DNA from: Lachnospiraceae bacterium
GTDB taxonomy: Bacteria > Bacillota > Clostridia > Lachnospirales > Lachnospiraceae
Reading direction: 5' to 3'
Length of the DNA: 32,617 bases
NCBI GenBank assembly: GCA_009774535.1
Contig: VSNY01000027.1
Span: 1 to 32,617, forward strand
A program made the position numbers and the translations under genes. This document shows, in pieces, positions 1 to 6,784 of this stretch. Numbering within the stretch: the first letter of the stretch is position 1; every line of letters starts with the position of its first letter. The notes below the pieces were generated by a model. That model had not been told where the DNA came from and searched no databases. It was given only the letters and a program-made list of their open reading frames with translations.

Positions 1-175
1 CTAAGACAGTCGGCGTGTGGGCCTCCTGTCTAAGTCTCCGTAAGCGCTGGATTTCACCTCCGCTAAAAGCGCCCCTCCAACGTCCTTCCAGGATGTATCT
101 CCCAGCCTGGCCCCGCCCACCGCCCGCAGTGTCTGGTTGTGGCAGGCTTTACAAGATCTGGCGTCAGTTTTTGTG
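1..175 (-). ncRNA. GC-rich structured RNA candidate, cut by the window edge (possibly HEARO/omega-RNA-like)
   Basis: This segment is much richer in G and C than the AT-rich DNA from 180 to 435 and holds no convincing gene. Read on the minus strand it folds well. GCCTGC near 150 pairs with GCGGGC near 125. CCAGG pairs with CCTGG around 85-107. At the edge, CTTAGACAG (26-34) pairs with CTGTCTTAG (1-9) with one mismatch, enclosing GGC/GCC arms. The GA/GA internal loop there can form tandem sheared G.A pairs only on the minus strand, which favours that strand. A layout of AT-rich flank, structured scaffold, then unseen downstream sequence would suit a HEARO/omega-RNA upstream of an IscB gene. That identity is inference, since any such gene would lie outside the window. 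Confidence 0.4.
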
Positions 176-353
176 ATTTGGTGTGATATATGAAATCAGA
201 CAGTACCAATATTTCAGGTCGGTATTGAATAAAGAAAATAGTTTCTAAATCAGAGTCAGAGAAAGGGTTGCGAAATTCAAAAAATACTTGCCAAAGCTGG
301 TAAATAGAATAATGATTATGGGTATCATATATGAAAACTGATTTATAAGCACA
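176..353. other. AT-rich intergenic segment, nothing recognised
   Basis: About 180 bases of AT-rich DNA between the structured segment and the terminator of the surface protein gene. Stops are frequent in all frames, and I see no clear promoter or repeat. Confidence 0.6.
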
Positions 354-396
354 AATAGAAAGCCTTAGAAAATGAATCCCTCTAAGACTTTCTATT
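354..396 (-). terminator. Terminator of the surface-protein gene
   Basis: AATAGAAAG (354-362) pairs with CTTTCTATT (388-396), and inside it CTTAG (364-368) pairs with CTAAG (382-386). The hairpin lies about 40 bases past the stop codon of the minus-strand gene. The trailing T tract on that strand is short and broken, so termination is probable rather than certain. Confidence 0.6.
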
Positions 397-435
397 GTTG
401 AAATTAAACGATAATTTTCAGGTTCATATTATATT

Positions 436-2937
436 CTATTCACCTGCTGCTACACCTGTACCATTTAGATCCACAGCTTGGGTTGTACTCAAATCCGCTG
501 GAATAGTTATCGTAATTGTATATTTCTTACTATTATTAGCATCAGTAATGTCAAATGTCAATTCTGTACCACTAGCAGGCATATTAAAATCATTAATCTT
601 AAATACTTTCTCACTATATACTACAGCACCACTATCAGATTGAGCATTCGGATTTGCTGGAATATCTACTGTTTCACCATTAACTGTTATAGCACCTGCT
701 GTAACAATTAAAGCTCCACCTGTCACGATGCCTTTAAAACCGGATACAGCTACTCCTGTACTTGTAGATCCATCACCTGAACTTGAGGAGTCACCTTCTG
801 TACCATCCCCTGTACTTGAGGAATCACCTTCTGTACCATCTCCTGTACTTGAGGTATCGCCTTCTGTACCGTCTCCTGTACTTGAAGAATTATCTTCTGT
901 CGGAGGAGTTGTCTCCTCACCGTTATCCGTCATCTCATCATCAGCGCCTTCAACTGGAGGTACTGGTACATCTTCATTCACTTCATCGCTGTCAGCTTTA
1001 ACTTCACCTTCTGCTCCTGCAGGAATCTCTGTTGTCTGACCGTCTACGATCTTATCAACTTTAACTTCTGTATTGATCAATGTTTTTTCAACATTCGATG
1101 CGAACTCCAAAGAACTGCCTTCAGCACCAGCCTTAACCTGAATATTTGAATCATTCTTTGTCAATTTAATCGCTACAGGAATTTTAACAACCAATGTTGC
1201 GCCTGCTGCATTCACTGTTACCTCAATTTTGTTCTCTGTTGCAGCACCAACCACATCAACCTGGATTTTAGCATTAACCTGTACGCCGCCTTTAACTTCT
1301 GCACCTTCAGCGGTTCTTACGATGATATTTGCGTCTTCTTCATTAGAAGCACAGCTAACACCATTTTCGATTGTACCATGCACTTCTAATTCTGCTTTCT
1401 TCACAGAACCTAAGAAGGAAATTTTTCCTACTTTTGCGCCCTTTCCTACAACAAAATGAGGATTCGGAGCTGTAATTGTGAAATTGTTTCTCTGTGCAAA
1501 TTCACGCCATGTGCTGCTTGCAATATTTAAGATCCGGATACTTCTAAAATCAGAATAGTTCTCAATCGTTGCTTCCGGAGAATCTACAATGAGATCTTTG
1601 CTGTAGCTAATATAATTATCATTGCTGTCTTTTGCATTGATATACAGTGTTCCAGTTGCGTTTCTGATTGTAATCTCTTTAATCGCAGAATCTTTTAACG
1701 CAGCATCTAACTCTGTCTGATTTGCTACATATGCATAATCCTTTACAGTGTTGGAACCACTGGAGCTTCCGCCGCCGATCCAGCTTCCGCCGCCCCAGCT
1801 GCTGCTGCCGCCGGTGCTGCCTGTAGAGGTGCCGGTGGAAGGTTTTACGGTCAGGTTGCCTTTTGCAGCTACGTCGCTCTTGGAATTGTCTGCTTTTGTA
1901 ACTGTAATTTTCTTTGTTGTGTTGTTCTTAACGGATACTGTCGCGGAAGGGCTTGTTACCTGTACGGTGCTTTCTTCTGCGCCTGCCAGTAAGTCGATGG
2001 TTGCGTTCGCTGCTGCCTGAAGGATTACCGGAATTGCGGAGATTAATTCGGAACCGGTTGCTGCTGCTGCAATGGTTACTGGAACTTTTGCGGTAGCGGA
2101 GCCTGTCAGGTTCAGTTTTGCTTTTGCACTCACGGTAATGCCTGCAGCTGTACCGTTTACTACAATTGCTATGTCTGCATTTGCAGATGTTACGGTAATG
2201 CCTGCTACGCTTGCTGCTGCGTCTACAACAACGCGTGCTTTTAACGCTTCGACACGGAGGCTGTTGCCGCGTGCTTTTTCTGTCCATGTATCATTTTTGA
2301 TTGCTTTGATTGTGACAGATTTAAAGGTTGCGCTGTTTTCCACGTCTGCGTTTGGCGCATTTACGGTCAGGTCTACGTTGTTGTACTGACCGGACGGGAT
2401 ATTAAAGGAAGCTGCAGCTGTTGTGTCGATGGTAATGCTTGTAACTGCAGTATTTTTCAGCGCTGCGTCCAGCTCTGTCTGTGTCGTTACCTTTGCGGTT
2501 GACTGAACCGGGTCTACAGACGGTGTCGTAGGTTCTGGCGTTGTCGGGGTGGTCGTGCTTGTTTCTACTACTTTTACGCGGCAGCGCAGTGTTTTGGTGT
2601 TGTTTGTCTTTCTTGCTGCTGTCTTAAGGCTTACGCGGATGGTAGCCCTGCCTGCGCTCTTTCCTTTGAGCGTTACATAGGAAGCTGCTTTTTTCTGCAC
2701 TGCGACAATGCTCTTGTCCGTGGATACTGCCTTTGTAACTTTCCATCCAATCGTGTTGTTTGTCAGTTTCAACTTGTAGTTGCTCTGTCCTACTTTTAAA
2801 GTCTTAAAAGTGGTGTTCAAGCCGACAAATTTCTTTGCTGCTGATGCTGTCTGCATATGCGCTGCGGATGACAGACTGAATGTCATGGCAGTGGAAAGCA
2901 CAACTGCAAGAGCTTTTTTCACAAATTTCTGTTTCAT
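436..2937 (-). CDS. Large secreted surface protein with a Big-like N-terminus and two tandem homologous domains
   Basis: The 833-residue product starts with a Sec signal peptide (KK, hydrophobic stretch, cleavage probably after TASAA near residue 34). Residues about 35-125 resemble a bacterial Ig-like (Big_2-type) module. A Thr/Pro linker follows. Then come two related domains of roughly 250 residues, both opening with TQTELDAAL or NQTELDAAL and rich in short beta-strand motifs, suggesting a beta-helix-like fold. A Gly/Ser linker separates them. After the second domain there is an acidic stretch, four 11-residue repeats of the TGDGTEGDSSS type, and a final domain of about 95 residues. I see no LPXTG sorting signal or transmembrane anchor, so attachment is unknown. 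The start is supported by AGGAGG just before the ATG. The 3' half, from about 1740 down to 436, is visibly more AT-rich than the 5' half, hinting at mosaic origin. The specific function is not recognised. Confidence 0.85.
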   Translation of the reverse strand: MKQKFVKKALAVVLSTAMTFSLSSAAHMQTASAAKKFVGLNTTFKTLKVGQSNYKLKLTNNTIGWKVTKAVSTDKSIVAVQKKAASYVTLKGKSAGRATIRVSLKTAARKTNNTKTLRCRVKVVETSTTTPTTPEPTTPSVDPVQSTAKVTTQTELDAALKNTAVTSITIDTTAAASFNIPSGQYNNVDLTVNAPNADVENSATFKSVTIKAIKNDTWTEKARGNSLRVEALKARVVVDAAASVAGITVTSANADIAIVVNGTAAGITVSAKAKLNLTGSATAKVPVTIAAAATGSELISAIPVILQAAANATIDLLAGAEESTVQVTSPSATVSVKNNTTKKITVTKADNSKSDVAAKGNLTVKPSTGTSTGSTGGSSSWGGGSWIGGGSSSGSNTVKDYAYVANQTELDAALKDSAIKEITIRNATGTLYINAKDSNDNYISYSKDLIVDSPEATIENYSDFRSIRILNIASSTWREFAQRNNFTITAPNPHFVVGKGAKVGKISFLGSVKKAELEVHGTIENGVSCASNEEDANIIVRTAEGAEVKGGVQVNAKIQVDVVGAATENKIEVTVNAAGATLVVKIPVAIKLTKNDSNIQVKAGAEGSSLEFASNVEKTLINTEVKVDKIVDGQTTEIPAGAEGEVKADSDEVNEDVPVPPVEGADDEMTDNGEETTPPTEDNSSSTGDGTEGDTSSTGDGTEGDSSSTGDGTEGDSSSSGDGSTSTGVAVSGFKGIVTGGALIVTAGAITVNGETVDIPANPNAQSDSGAVVYSEKVFKINDFNMPASGTELTFDITDANNSKKYTITITIPADLSTTQAVDLNGTGVAAGE
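778..900 (-). repeat. 33-bp tandem repeats inside the surface-protein gene
   Basis: Units at 778-810, 811-843 and 844-876 plus a partial copy from 877. Each encodes an 11-residue acidic Ser/Thr/Gly unit. The copies are near identical in DNA, so the copy number could vary by slippage without shifting the frame. Confidence 0.85.
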
Positions 2938-2990
2938 GATGTCCTCCTCACATTTTTTGATCTATATACAAAAAGCTGTCCCTTTGTTCC

Positions 2991-3012
2991 GCTGTATGGA
3001 TGCCCATACAGC
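2991..3012 (-). other. Hairpin in the leader of the surface-protein gene
   Basis: GCTGTATGG (2991-2999) and CCATACAGC (3004-3012) form a perfect 9-bp stem with a 4-base loop, between the proposed promoter and the ribosome binding site. No T run follows, so mRNA stability or regulation is more likely than termination. Confidence 0.5.
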
Positions 3013-3048
3013 TTTCCGGAAACTGGAAAACCGGCTTTAGGTATATCA

Positions 3049-3077
3049 AGTTTATGCCTGGCCAGGCGTATGTACAA
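3049..3077 (-). promoter_or_regulatory. Putative promoter of the surface-protein gene with a palindrome in the spacer
   Basis: On the minus strand TTGTAC (3072-3077) and TAAACT (3049-3054) are 17 bases apart. The spacer contains the perfect 12-bp palindrome GCCTGGCCAGGC (3056-3067), a possible operator. Confidence 0.4.
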
Positions 3078-3095
3078 ACCTTTACGGGAAATCTT

Positions 3096-3329
3096 TTACA
3101 CAATAGCTTTTTCCTGTGTCTTTTTAGACACTTTGTCTGCGAAAAAAACGCCCATCGGGGAATCTAATCCGATATAATCAACGATTTTTTGGATCTCGCT
3201 CTGTGTAAACTCTGAGATTCCATTGCATTTCCGATAAAAAGCAGATCTGCTGATGTGCAGTTCCGCGCACATCCGTTCAATCGTAATCCCTCTGGATTTC
3301 ATTTCGTATTCCAGTTTATATTTGTCCAA
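3096..3329 (-). CDS. Small XRE/Cro-like HTH protein
   Basis: The product has 77 residues, nearly all one helix-turn-helix domain. The recognition-helix region ISRSAFYRKCNG is followed by EFTQSEIQKIVDYIGL, as in Cro/CI-type DNA-binding proteins. It starts with TTG; the nearby ATG at 3337-3339 is out of frame. An AAAGGAG sequence lies 10 bases upstream of the TTG. It is transcribed away from the CI-like repressor at 3518, and the two share a control region with GTGTC/GACAC palindromes. Such a pair looks like a phage-type switch or a two-repressor circuit, but no phage genes are present. The short C-terminal tail (VSKKTQEKAIV) has no recognised function. Confidence 0.75.
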   Translation of the reverse strand: MDKYKLEYEMKSRGITIERMCAELHISRSAFYRKCNGISEFTQSEIQKIVDYIGLDSPMGVFFADKVSKKTQEKAIV

Positions 3330-3347
3330 TCCTGTCCATCTCCTTTC

Positions 3348-3363
3348 GTGTCATTTAAGACAC
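3348..3363. promoter_or_regulatory. Operator 1 of the divergent HTH pair
   Basis: GTGTCATTTAAGACAC is a perfect GTGTC/GACAC inverted repeat with a 6-base spacer, lying just upstream of the TTG-start gene's ribosome binding site. Confidence 0.6.
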
Positions 3364-3390
3364 TATTAGACTATCACATATAATGAATGC

Positions 3391-3419
3391 TGTCAATATC
3401 GTTTTGTCTTTTACGACAC
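3391..3419. promoter_or_regulatory. Operator 2 and minus-strand -35 element
   Basis: TTGTCTTTTACGACAC (3404-3419) matches operator 1 in both arms with one arm-base change. A minus-strand TTGACA (3391-3396) follows on the side facing the small HTH gene and would be its -35. The matching -10 at the 17-base distance (TAGTCT) is weak. Confidence 0.5.
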
Positions 3420-3445
3420 TTTTTTTCATCAGAACGCATATAAAT

Positions 3446-3475
3446 GTTGCAAAAAAGACACAACTAGTATATAAT
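3446..3475 (+). promoter_or_regulatory. Promoter of the CI-like repressor with operator half-site
   Basis: TTGCAA (3447-3452) and TATAAT (3470-3475) are separated by exactly 17 bases. GTTGCAAAAAAGACAC (3446-3461) keeps the right half of the operator motif and overlaps the -35, so a bound repressor would block transcription. Further downstream GAGGTGTCAACAT occurs twice (3490-3502 and 3507-3519); each copy carries another GTGTC half-site. Confidence 0.65.
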
Positions 3476-3517
3476 GAAGCATCGGAAATGAGGTGTCAAC
3501 ATAGAAGAGGTGTCAAC

Positions 3518-4132
3518 ATGAATATGGGCGAAAAGATCTACGATCTGCGTACTCAGAAAGGTTTAACCCTGGAAGAACTCGGAAATATGGTCGGTGTCGG
3601 GAAAAGTACGGTGCGAAAATGGGAAAACGGCATGATCGCCAATATGAAACGGGATAAAATATTGAAAGTATCGCAAGCGCTGGAAACATCGCCTGCCTAT
3701 TTAATGGGATGGAAAGAAGAAGAAAACACTACGGACAGCGCTTGTGATAAATCACCGCTCATTACCTTACTGCCTGACGGCCTGCCCGCCCGGACCGTGA
3801 ACCTGCTGCCTGCCGTACCAAACAGTCTTGCCGTCAAAGCTGATTTTTGCCTGATCGCTGCCGGGGACAGTATGCAGGGCGCCAGAATCTGCGACGGAGA
3901 TCTGGTGTGGGTGCAGAAGCAGGACTGGGTTGAAAACGGCGAGATCGCAGCGCTTTTGTTAAATAATGAAAAAAAAGCCGTTCTGCGCAGGCTGTATTAT
4001 CATAAGGAAAAAAAACTGCTGATCCTCAAGCCGGAGAACTCCGCCTATGAAGACTCTATTTTTGTCAATGAGGAACTGGAACATGTGCAGATCCTTGGCA
4101 AAGCCGTCGCATTCCAAAGTCTGATCCGCTAA
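3518..4132 (+). CDS. CI/LexA-type repressor: XRE HTH plus S24 peptidase domain
   Basis: The 204-residue product has an N-terminal XRE helix-turn-helix (residues about 4-60, with EELGNMVGVGKSTVRKWENG) and a C-terminal S24/LexA-like domain. The catalytic-serine motif GDSMQGARICDGD is present, as is a candidate general-base lysine in KKAVLRRL. S24 repressors normally cleave themselves when RecA is activated by DNA damage, which fits an SOS-type switch. I chose the ATG at 3518 because AGAGG precedes it by 7 bases. The open frame extends upstream to 3383, but that stretch holds the operators and the promoter. The Ala-Gly self-cleavage site typical of LexA is not obvious. It is one of few plus-strand genes here and is probably autoregulated. 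Confidence 0.85.
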   Translation: MNMGEKIYDLRTQKGLTLEELGNMVGVGKSTVRKWENGMIANMKRDKILKVSQALETSPAYLMGWKEEENTTDSACDKSPLITLLPDGLPARTVNLLPAVPNSLAVKADFCLIAAGDSMQGARICDGDLVWVQKQDWVENGEIAALLLNNEKKAVLRRLYYHKEKKLLILKPENSAYEDSIFVNEELEHVQILGKAVAFQSLIR

Positions 4133-4250
4133 ACCCATAAACCTATTTTGCTATACGCACCTGACATGACAATCTGCCCTTTCCAAATCCTTTCCAAACA
4201 GATCCGAAAGATCATCGTCTGCTTCACGAATCAGATCTGCCTTTTGAATA

Positions 4251-4281
4251 AACCGGCATGCCCATCGAAAACATGCCGGTT
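4251..4281. terminator. Hairpin between convergent genes, possible bidirectional terminator
   Basis: AACCGGCATG (4251-4260) pairs perfectly with CATGCCGGTT (4272-4281). It lies between the convergent repressor gene and the decarboxylase gene. T tracts are weak on both sides. Confidence 0.5.
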
Positions 4282-4314
4282 CTGATCACTGTTTCTGCAA
4301 ACAGCATACCGCTT

Positions 4315-5592
4315 TTACACATCGTATTTCATATCTTTTAAAATACTAAAACAGTCAAACGTCGCAAAATAATCCTTCGGCGTCTGCGCACGGCGGATCA
4401 GCTGCGGTGTGCCGTCTTCTTTTAACAATACTTCCGCTGACCAAAGTCTTCCATTATAATTATATCCCATCGCGAATCCATGCGCTCCGGTATCGTGAAT
4501 CACGAGAAGGTCGCCGACCTTAATTTCCGGCAGCATCCGGTCTACCGCGAATTTATCATTATTTTCACATAAAGAGCCTACTACGTCATATTTATGATCA
4601 CAAGGCTGGTGCTGCTTGCCCATCACCGTAATATGATGATACGCCCCATACATCGCCGGACGCATCAGGTTTGCCGCGCAGGCATCCACGCCGATATAAT
4701 CCTTATACGTGTGCTTTTCATGCACAGCTCTTGTTACAAGGCAGCCGTAAGGCCCTGTCATAAAGCGTCCCATCTCCGTATAAATGGCTGTATCCCCAAG
4801 ACCTGCCGGAACGAGTACTTCATGAAATACTTTGCGCACGCCTTCTCCGATGGCACGGATATCGTTCGGCTGCTGCTCGGGCCTGTACGCGACCCCGACG
4901 CCGCCGGACAGATTGATAAAGCTGATGGTAATGCCCAGTGTTTCCTTAATCTCCACTGCCAGTTCAAACAGCGTCTTTGCCAGCGTCGGATAATAATCAT
5001 TTGTTACCGTATTGCTCACAAGAAACGAATGCAGACCGAATCGTTTTGCCCCCTTCTGCTTTAAGATCCGGTATCCTTCCAGCAGCTGCTTTTTGGTAAA
5101 ACCATATTTCGCATCCTGCGGGTTGTCCATAATGCCGTTGCTGACCTCATATATGCCGCCCGGATTGTAGCGGCAGCTGATGGTTTCCGGTATCTTCCCG
5201 ATCGTTTGTTCCAGAAAGTCAATATGCGTAATGTCATCCAGATTAATGACCGCGCCCAGCCGGTCCGCAAGCCGGAACTCTTCAGGCGGCGTCTCATTCG
5301 ATGAAAACATAATCTGTTCTCCGCGAATCCCAAGCGCATCCGAAAGCATCAGTTCTGTCAGGGAAGAACAGTCGCAGCCGCAGCCATATTCCTGCAGGAT
5401 TTTTATAATAAACGGATTCGGCTCCGCCTTTACCGCAAAATATTCCCGAAAGCCAGGGTTCCACGAAAAAGCGTCCCGCACTGCCTGGGCATTTTCACGG
5501 ATGCCTTTTTCATCATACAAATGAAACGGCGTCGGAAACTGCTTTACGATTTCCTGGAGCTGTTCGTTTGTTACAAATGGTTCTTTTTTCAT
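4315..5592 (-). CDS. lysA: Diaminopimelate decarboxylase-like PLP enzyme
   Basis: The 425-residue product matches the fold type III (alanine racemase-like barrel) decarboxylases. FAVKAEPNP carries the PLP-binding lysine (about K55), the Gly-rich LSGGVGVAY motif would bind phosphate, and the C-terminal GSLCENNDKFA motif carries the catalytic cysteine contributed across the dimer. It would convert meso-diaminopimelate to lysine plus CO2. Instead of the usual HFHIGSQ-type motif it has GLHSFLVSN, so a variant LysA clade or a related amino acid decarboxylase is possible. The open frame begins at 5622, but the GAAGGAG site lies inside that extension, directly before the ATG at 5592, so I place the start there. 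VanZ-like and NifX-like genes lie upstream on the same strand with a 40-base gap. Confidence 0.78.
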   Translation of the reverse strand: MKKEPFVTNEQLQEIVKQFPTPFHLYDEKGIRENAQAVRDAFSWNPGFREYFAVKAEPNPFIIKILQEYGCGCDCSSLTELMLSDALGIRGEQIMFSSNETPPEEFRLADRLGAVINLDDITHIDFLEQTIGKIPETISCRYNPGGIYEVSNGIMDNPQDAKYGFTKKQLLEGYRILKQKGAKRFGLHSFLVSNTVTNDYYPTLAKTLFELAVEIKETLGITISFINLSGGVGVAYRPEQQPNDIRAIGEGVRKVFHEVLVPAGLGDTAIYTEMGRFMTGPYGCLVTRAVHEKHTYKDYIGVDACAANLMRPAMYGAYHHITVMGKQHQPCDHKYDVVGSLCENNDKFAVDRMLPEIKVGDLLVIHDTGAHGFAMGYNYNGRLWSAEVLLKEDGTPQLIRRAQTPKDYFATFDCFSILKDMKYDV

Positions 5593-5632
5593 GTGTGTTT
5601 CTCCTTCTATATTTAACTTCATCCGTCAAAAA

Positions 5633-6154
5633 TCATCCGCTGCCCTTGCGTACCCCTGACCGTTTCCGTTCTTTCCTGCCTTTCCAGTACATGAACAAAA
5701 ACAGCCCGGCCAATGTGCCTGCCACAACCCCGCTGCTGTCAATCAGCATATCCGTCAATTCACAGCTCCTGCCTGGCACAAACAGTTGATGCAGTTCATC
5801 CGAAACAGCATACAAAGCCCCCAGGATTATTGGAACGCCTGCCTGCAGCAGACGCTTTTTGCTCCTGTCCGCATAGCTCCCGGTCAGCAGAAACCCTAAC
5901 ACCGCATACTCTGTCGCATGCGCCAGCTTACGAATCGGATGGTCCACCAGATCCGCAAAAGAAACCTGCATCTGTGCGTCCATCTCTGCAAAACTTGGCA
6001 CCACCAGACGCCCGAACAGAATGCCAATCGACATACTGTCCTGTGTGGACAGGTCTGCGTTCCTGGCGGAAAACGCGAAAATAACAACCATCCAGCAGAC
6101 TGCCAGCGCCCGGCAGATCCTTTTTCTCACCACTGCATTTTGAGGTTGTTCCAT
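5633..6154 (-). CDS. VanZ-like membrane protein
   Basis: The 173-residue product has about four hydrophobic segments and the VanZ-family landmarks: an N-terminal membrane helix followed by FSARNADLSTQDS, KLAHATEYAVLGFLL in the middle, and ALYAVSDELHQLFVPGRSCELTDMLIDS near the C-terminus, then a last helix and a basic cytoplasmic tail. VanZ of the vancomycin cluster gives low-level teicoplanin resistance, but most chromosomal VanZ-like proteins have no known function. The ATG is preceded by AGGGAG. It sits 12 bases after the NifX-like gene and 40 before the decarboxylase, probably in one transcript. Confidence 0.85.
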   Translation of the reverse strand: MEQPQNAVVRKRICRALAVCWMVVIFAFSARNADLSTQDSMSIGILFGRLVVPSFAEMDAQMQVSFADLVDHPIRKLAHATEYAVLGFLLTGSYADRSKKRLLQAGVPIILGALYAVSDELHQLFVPGRSCELTDMLIDSSGVVAGTLAGLFLFMYWKGRKERKRSGVRKGSG

Positions 6155-6166
6155 GCCTGTATCTCC

Positions 6167-6586
6167 CTAAGCTTCCTGCGCATGGGAACCCGGGCATCCG
6201 TGCTTGTCTTCTCCACAGGAATGCCCGGTACAGTTCCCGCCGTGTCCCTGTGCATGATGACTGCAGCAGACATCCGGCTGATACTCCAGGGTGCCTTCCA
6301 AAAACGCACGCACCGCTTCATCCGCACTGCCGGAAACGCCTCCATAAAGACGGATTCCAGCCTCAGCCAGCGCCATCTGCGCGCCGCCGCCGATTCCGCC
6401 GCAAATTAATGTATCCGCACCGTTTTCTGTCAGAAAACCAGCTAACGCGCCATGACCGCCTCCTGTTGGGGATATGATTTGTTCCTTTATAATTTCTTTT
6501 CCTTCGATATCATAGAATTTGAACTGCTGTGTATGGCCGAAATGCTGGAAGATGCTGCCTTTCTCGTAAGTGACTGCTATTTTCAT
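6167..6586 (-). CDS. NifX/NifB-type dinitrogenase cofactor domain protein with a Cys/His tail
   Basis: Residues about 1-105 match the small NifX/NafY/NifB C-terminal domain family: MKIAVTYEKGSIFQHFGHT at the start, then the region around ADTLICGGIGGGAQMALAEAGI. These domains bind iron-sulfur or Fe-Mo cofactor precursors in nitrogen fixers. In gut clostridia without nif genes they are common and of unknown role. The last 35 residues are rich in cysteine and histidine (DVCCSHHAQGHGGNC, then HSCGEDKHGC), probably a metal-binding tail. AAAGGAG lies 9 bases before the ATG. It is the first gene after a strong promoter at 6650-6678 and is followed by the VanZ-like and decarboxylase genes. Confidence 0.8.
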   Translation of the reverse strand: MKIAVTYEKGSIFQHFGHTQQFKFYDIEGKEIIKEQIISPTGGGHGALAGFLTENGADTLICGGIGGGAQMALAEAGIRLYGGVSGSADEAVRAFLEGTLEYQPDVCCSHHAQGHGGNCTGHSCGEDKHGCPGSHAQEA

Positions 6587-6649
6587 TTTGGGTTGCTCCT
6601 TTCTTTTTTATTCTATTTCTATGATGCATTTTGCTTTTATGCCTGTATT

Positions 6650-6678
6650 ATTGTAACGCGCTGTGTAAGCGCTGTCAA
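6650..6678 (-). promoter_or_regulatory. Strong promoter of the NifX-like/VanZ-like/lysA run, with a palindrome in the spacer
   Basis: On the minus strand TTGACA (6673-6678) and TACAAT (6650-6655) are exactly 17 bases apart. The spacer holds the inverted repeat GCGCT/AGCGC (6658-6672), which could be an operator. Confidence 0.7.
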
Positions 6679-6784
6679 GCTACTGTTCATCTTCCATGTG
6701 CCGCATGCTGCAGCTTCCCGGATCCCAGGAAACGATATACACGCAGTACATCGTCCAAGAAGTTTTTCTGTCAGATAATCCCGG
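6679..6784. other. Short intergenic segment, nothing recognised
   Basis: It separates the Rpn-like gene from the promoter at 6650-6678. I see no clear terminator for the Rpn-like gene. A 66-codon open frame crosses it but overlaps the Rpn-like gene and has no ribosome binding site. Confidence 0.5.

Noticed and set aside
395..1039. Plus-strand open frames across the end of the surface-protein gene
   Set aside because: They mirror the low-complexity repeats of the minus-strand gene and have no ribosome binding sites.
3383..3517. N-terminal extension of the CI-like repressor
   Set aside because: The stretch contains the promoter and operators, and a good ribosome binding site precedes the ATG at 3518.
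3096..4132. Prophage
   Set aside because: Only the two regulators are present; no integrase, structural, lysis or replication genes are nearby.
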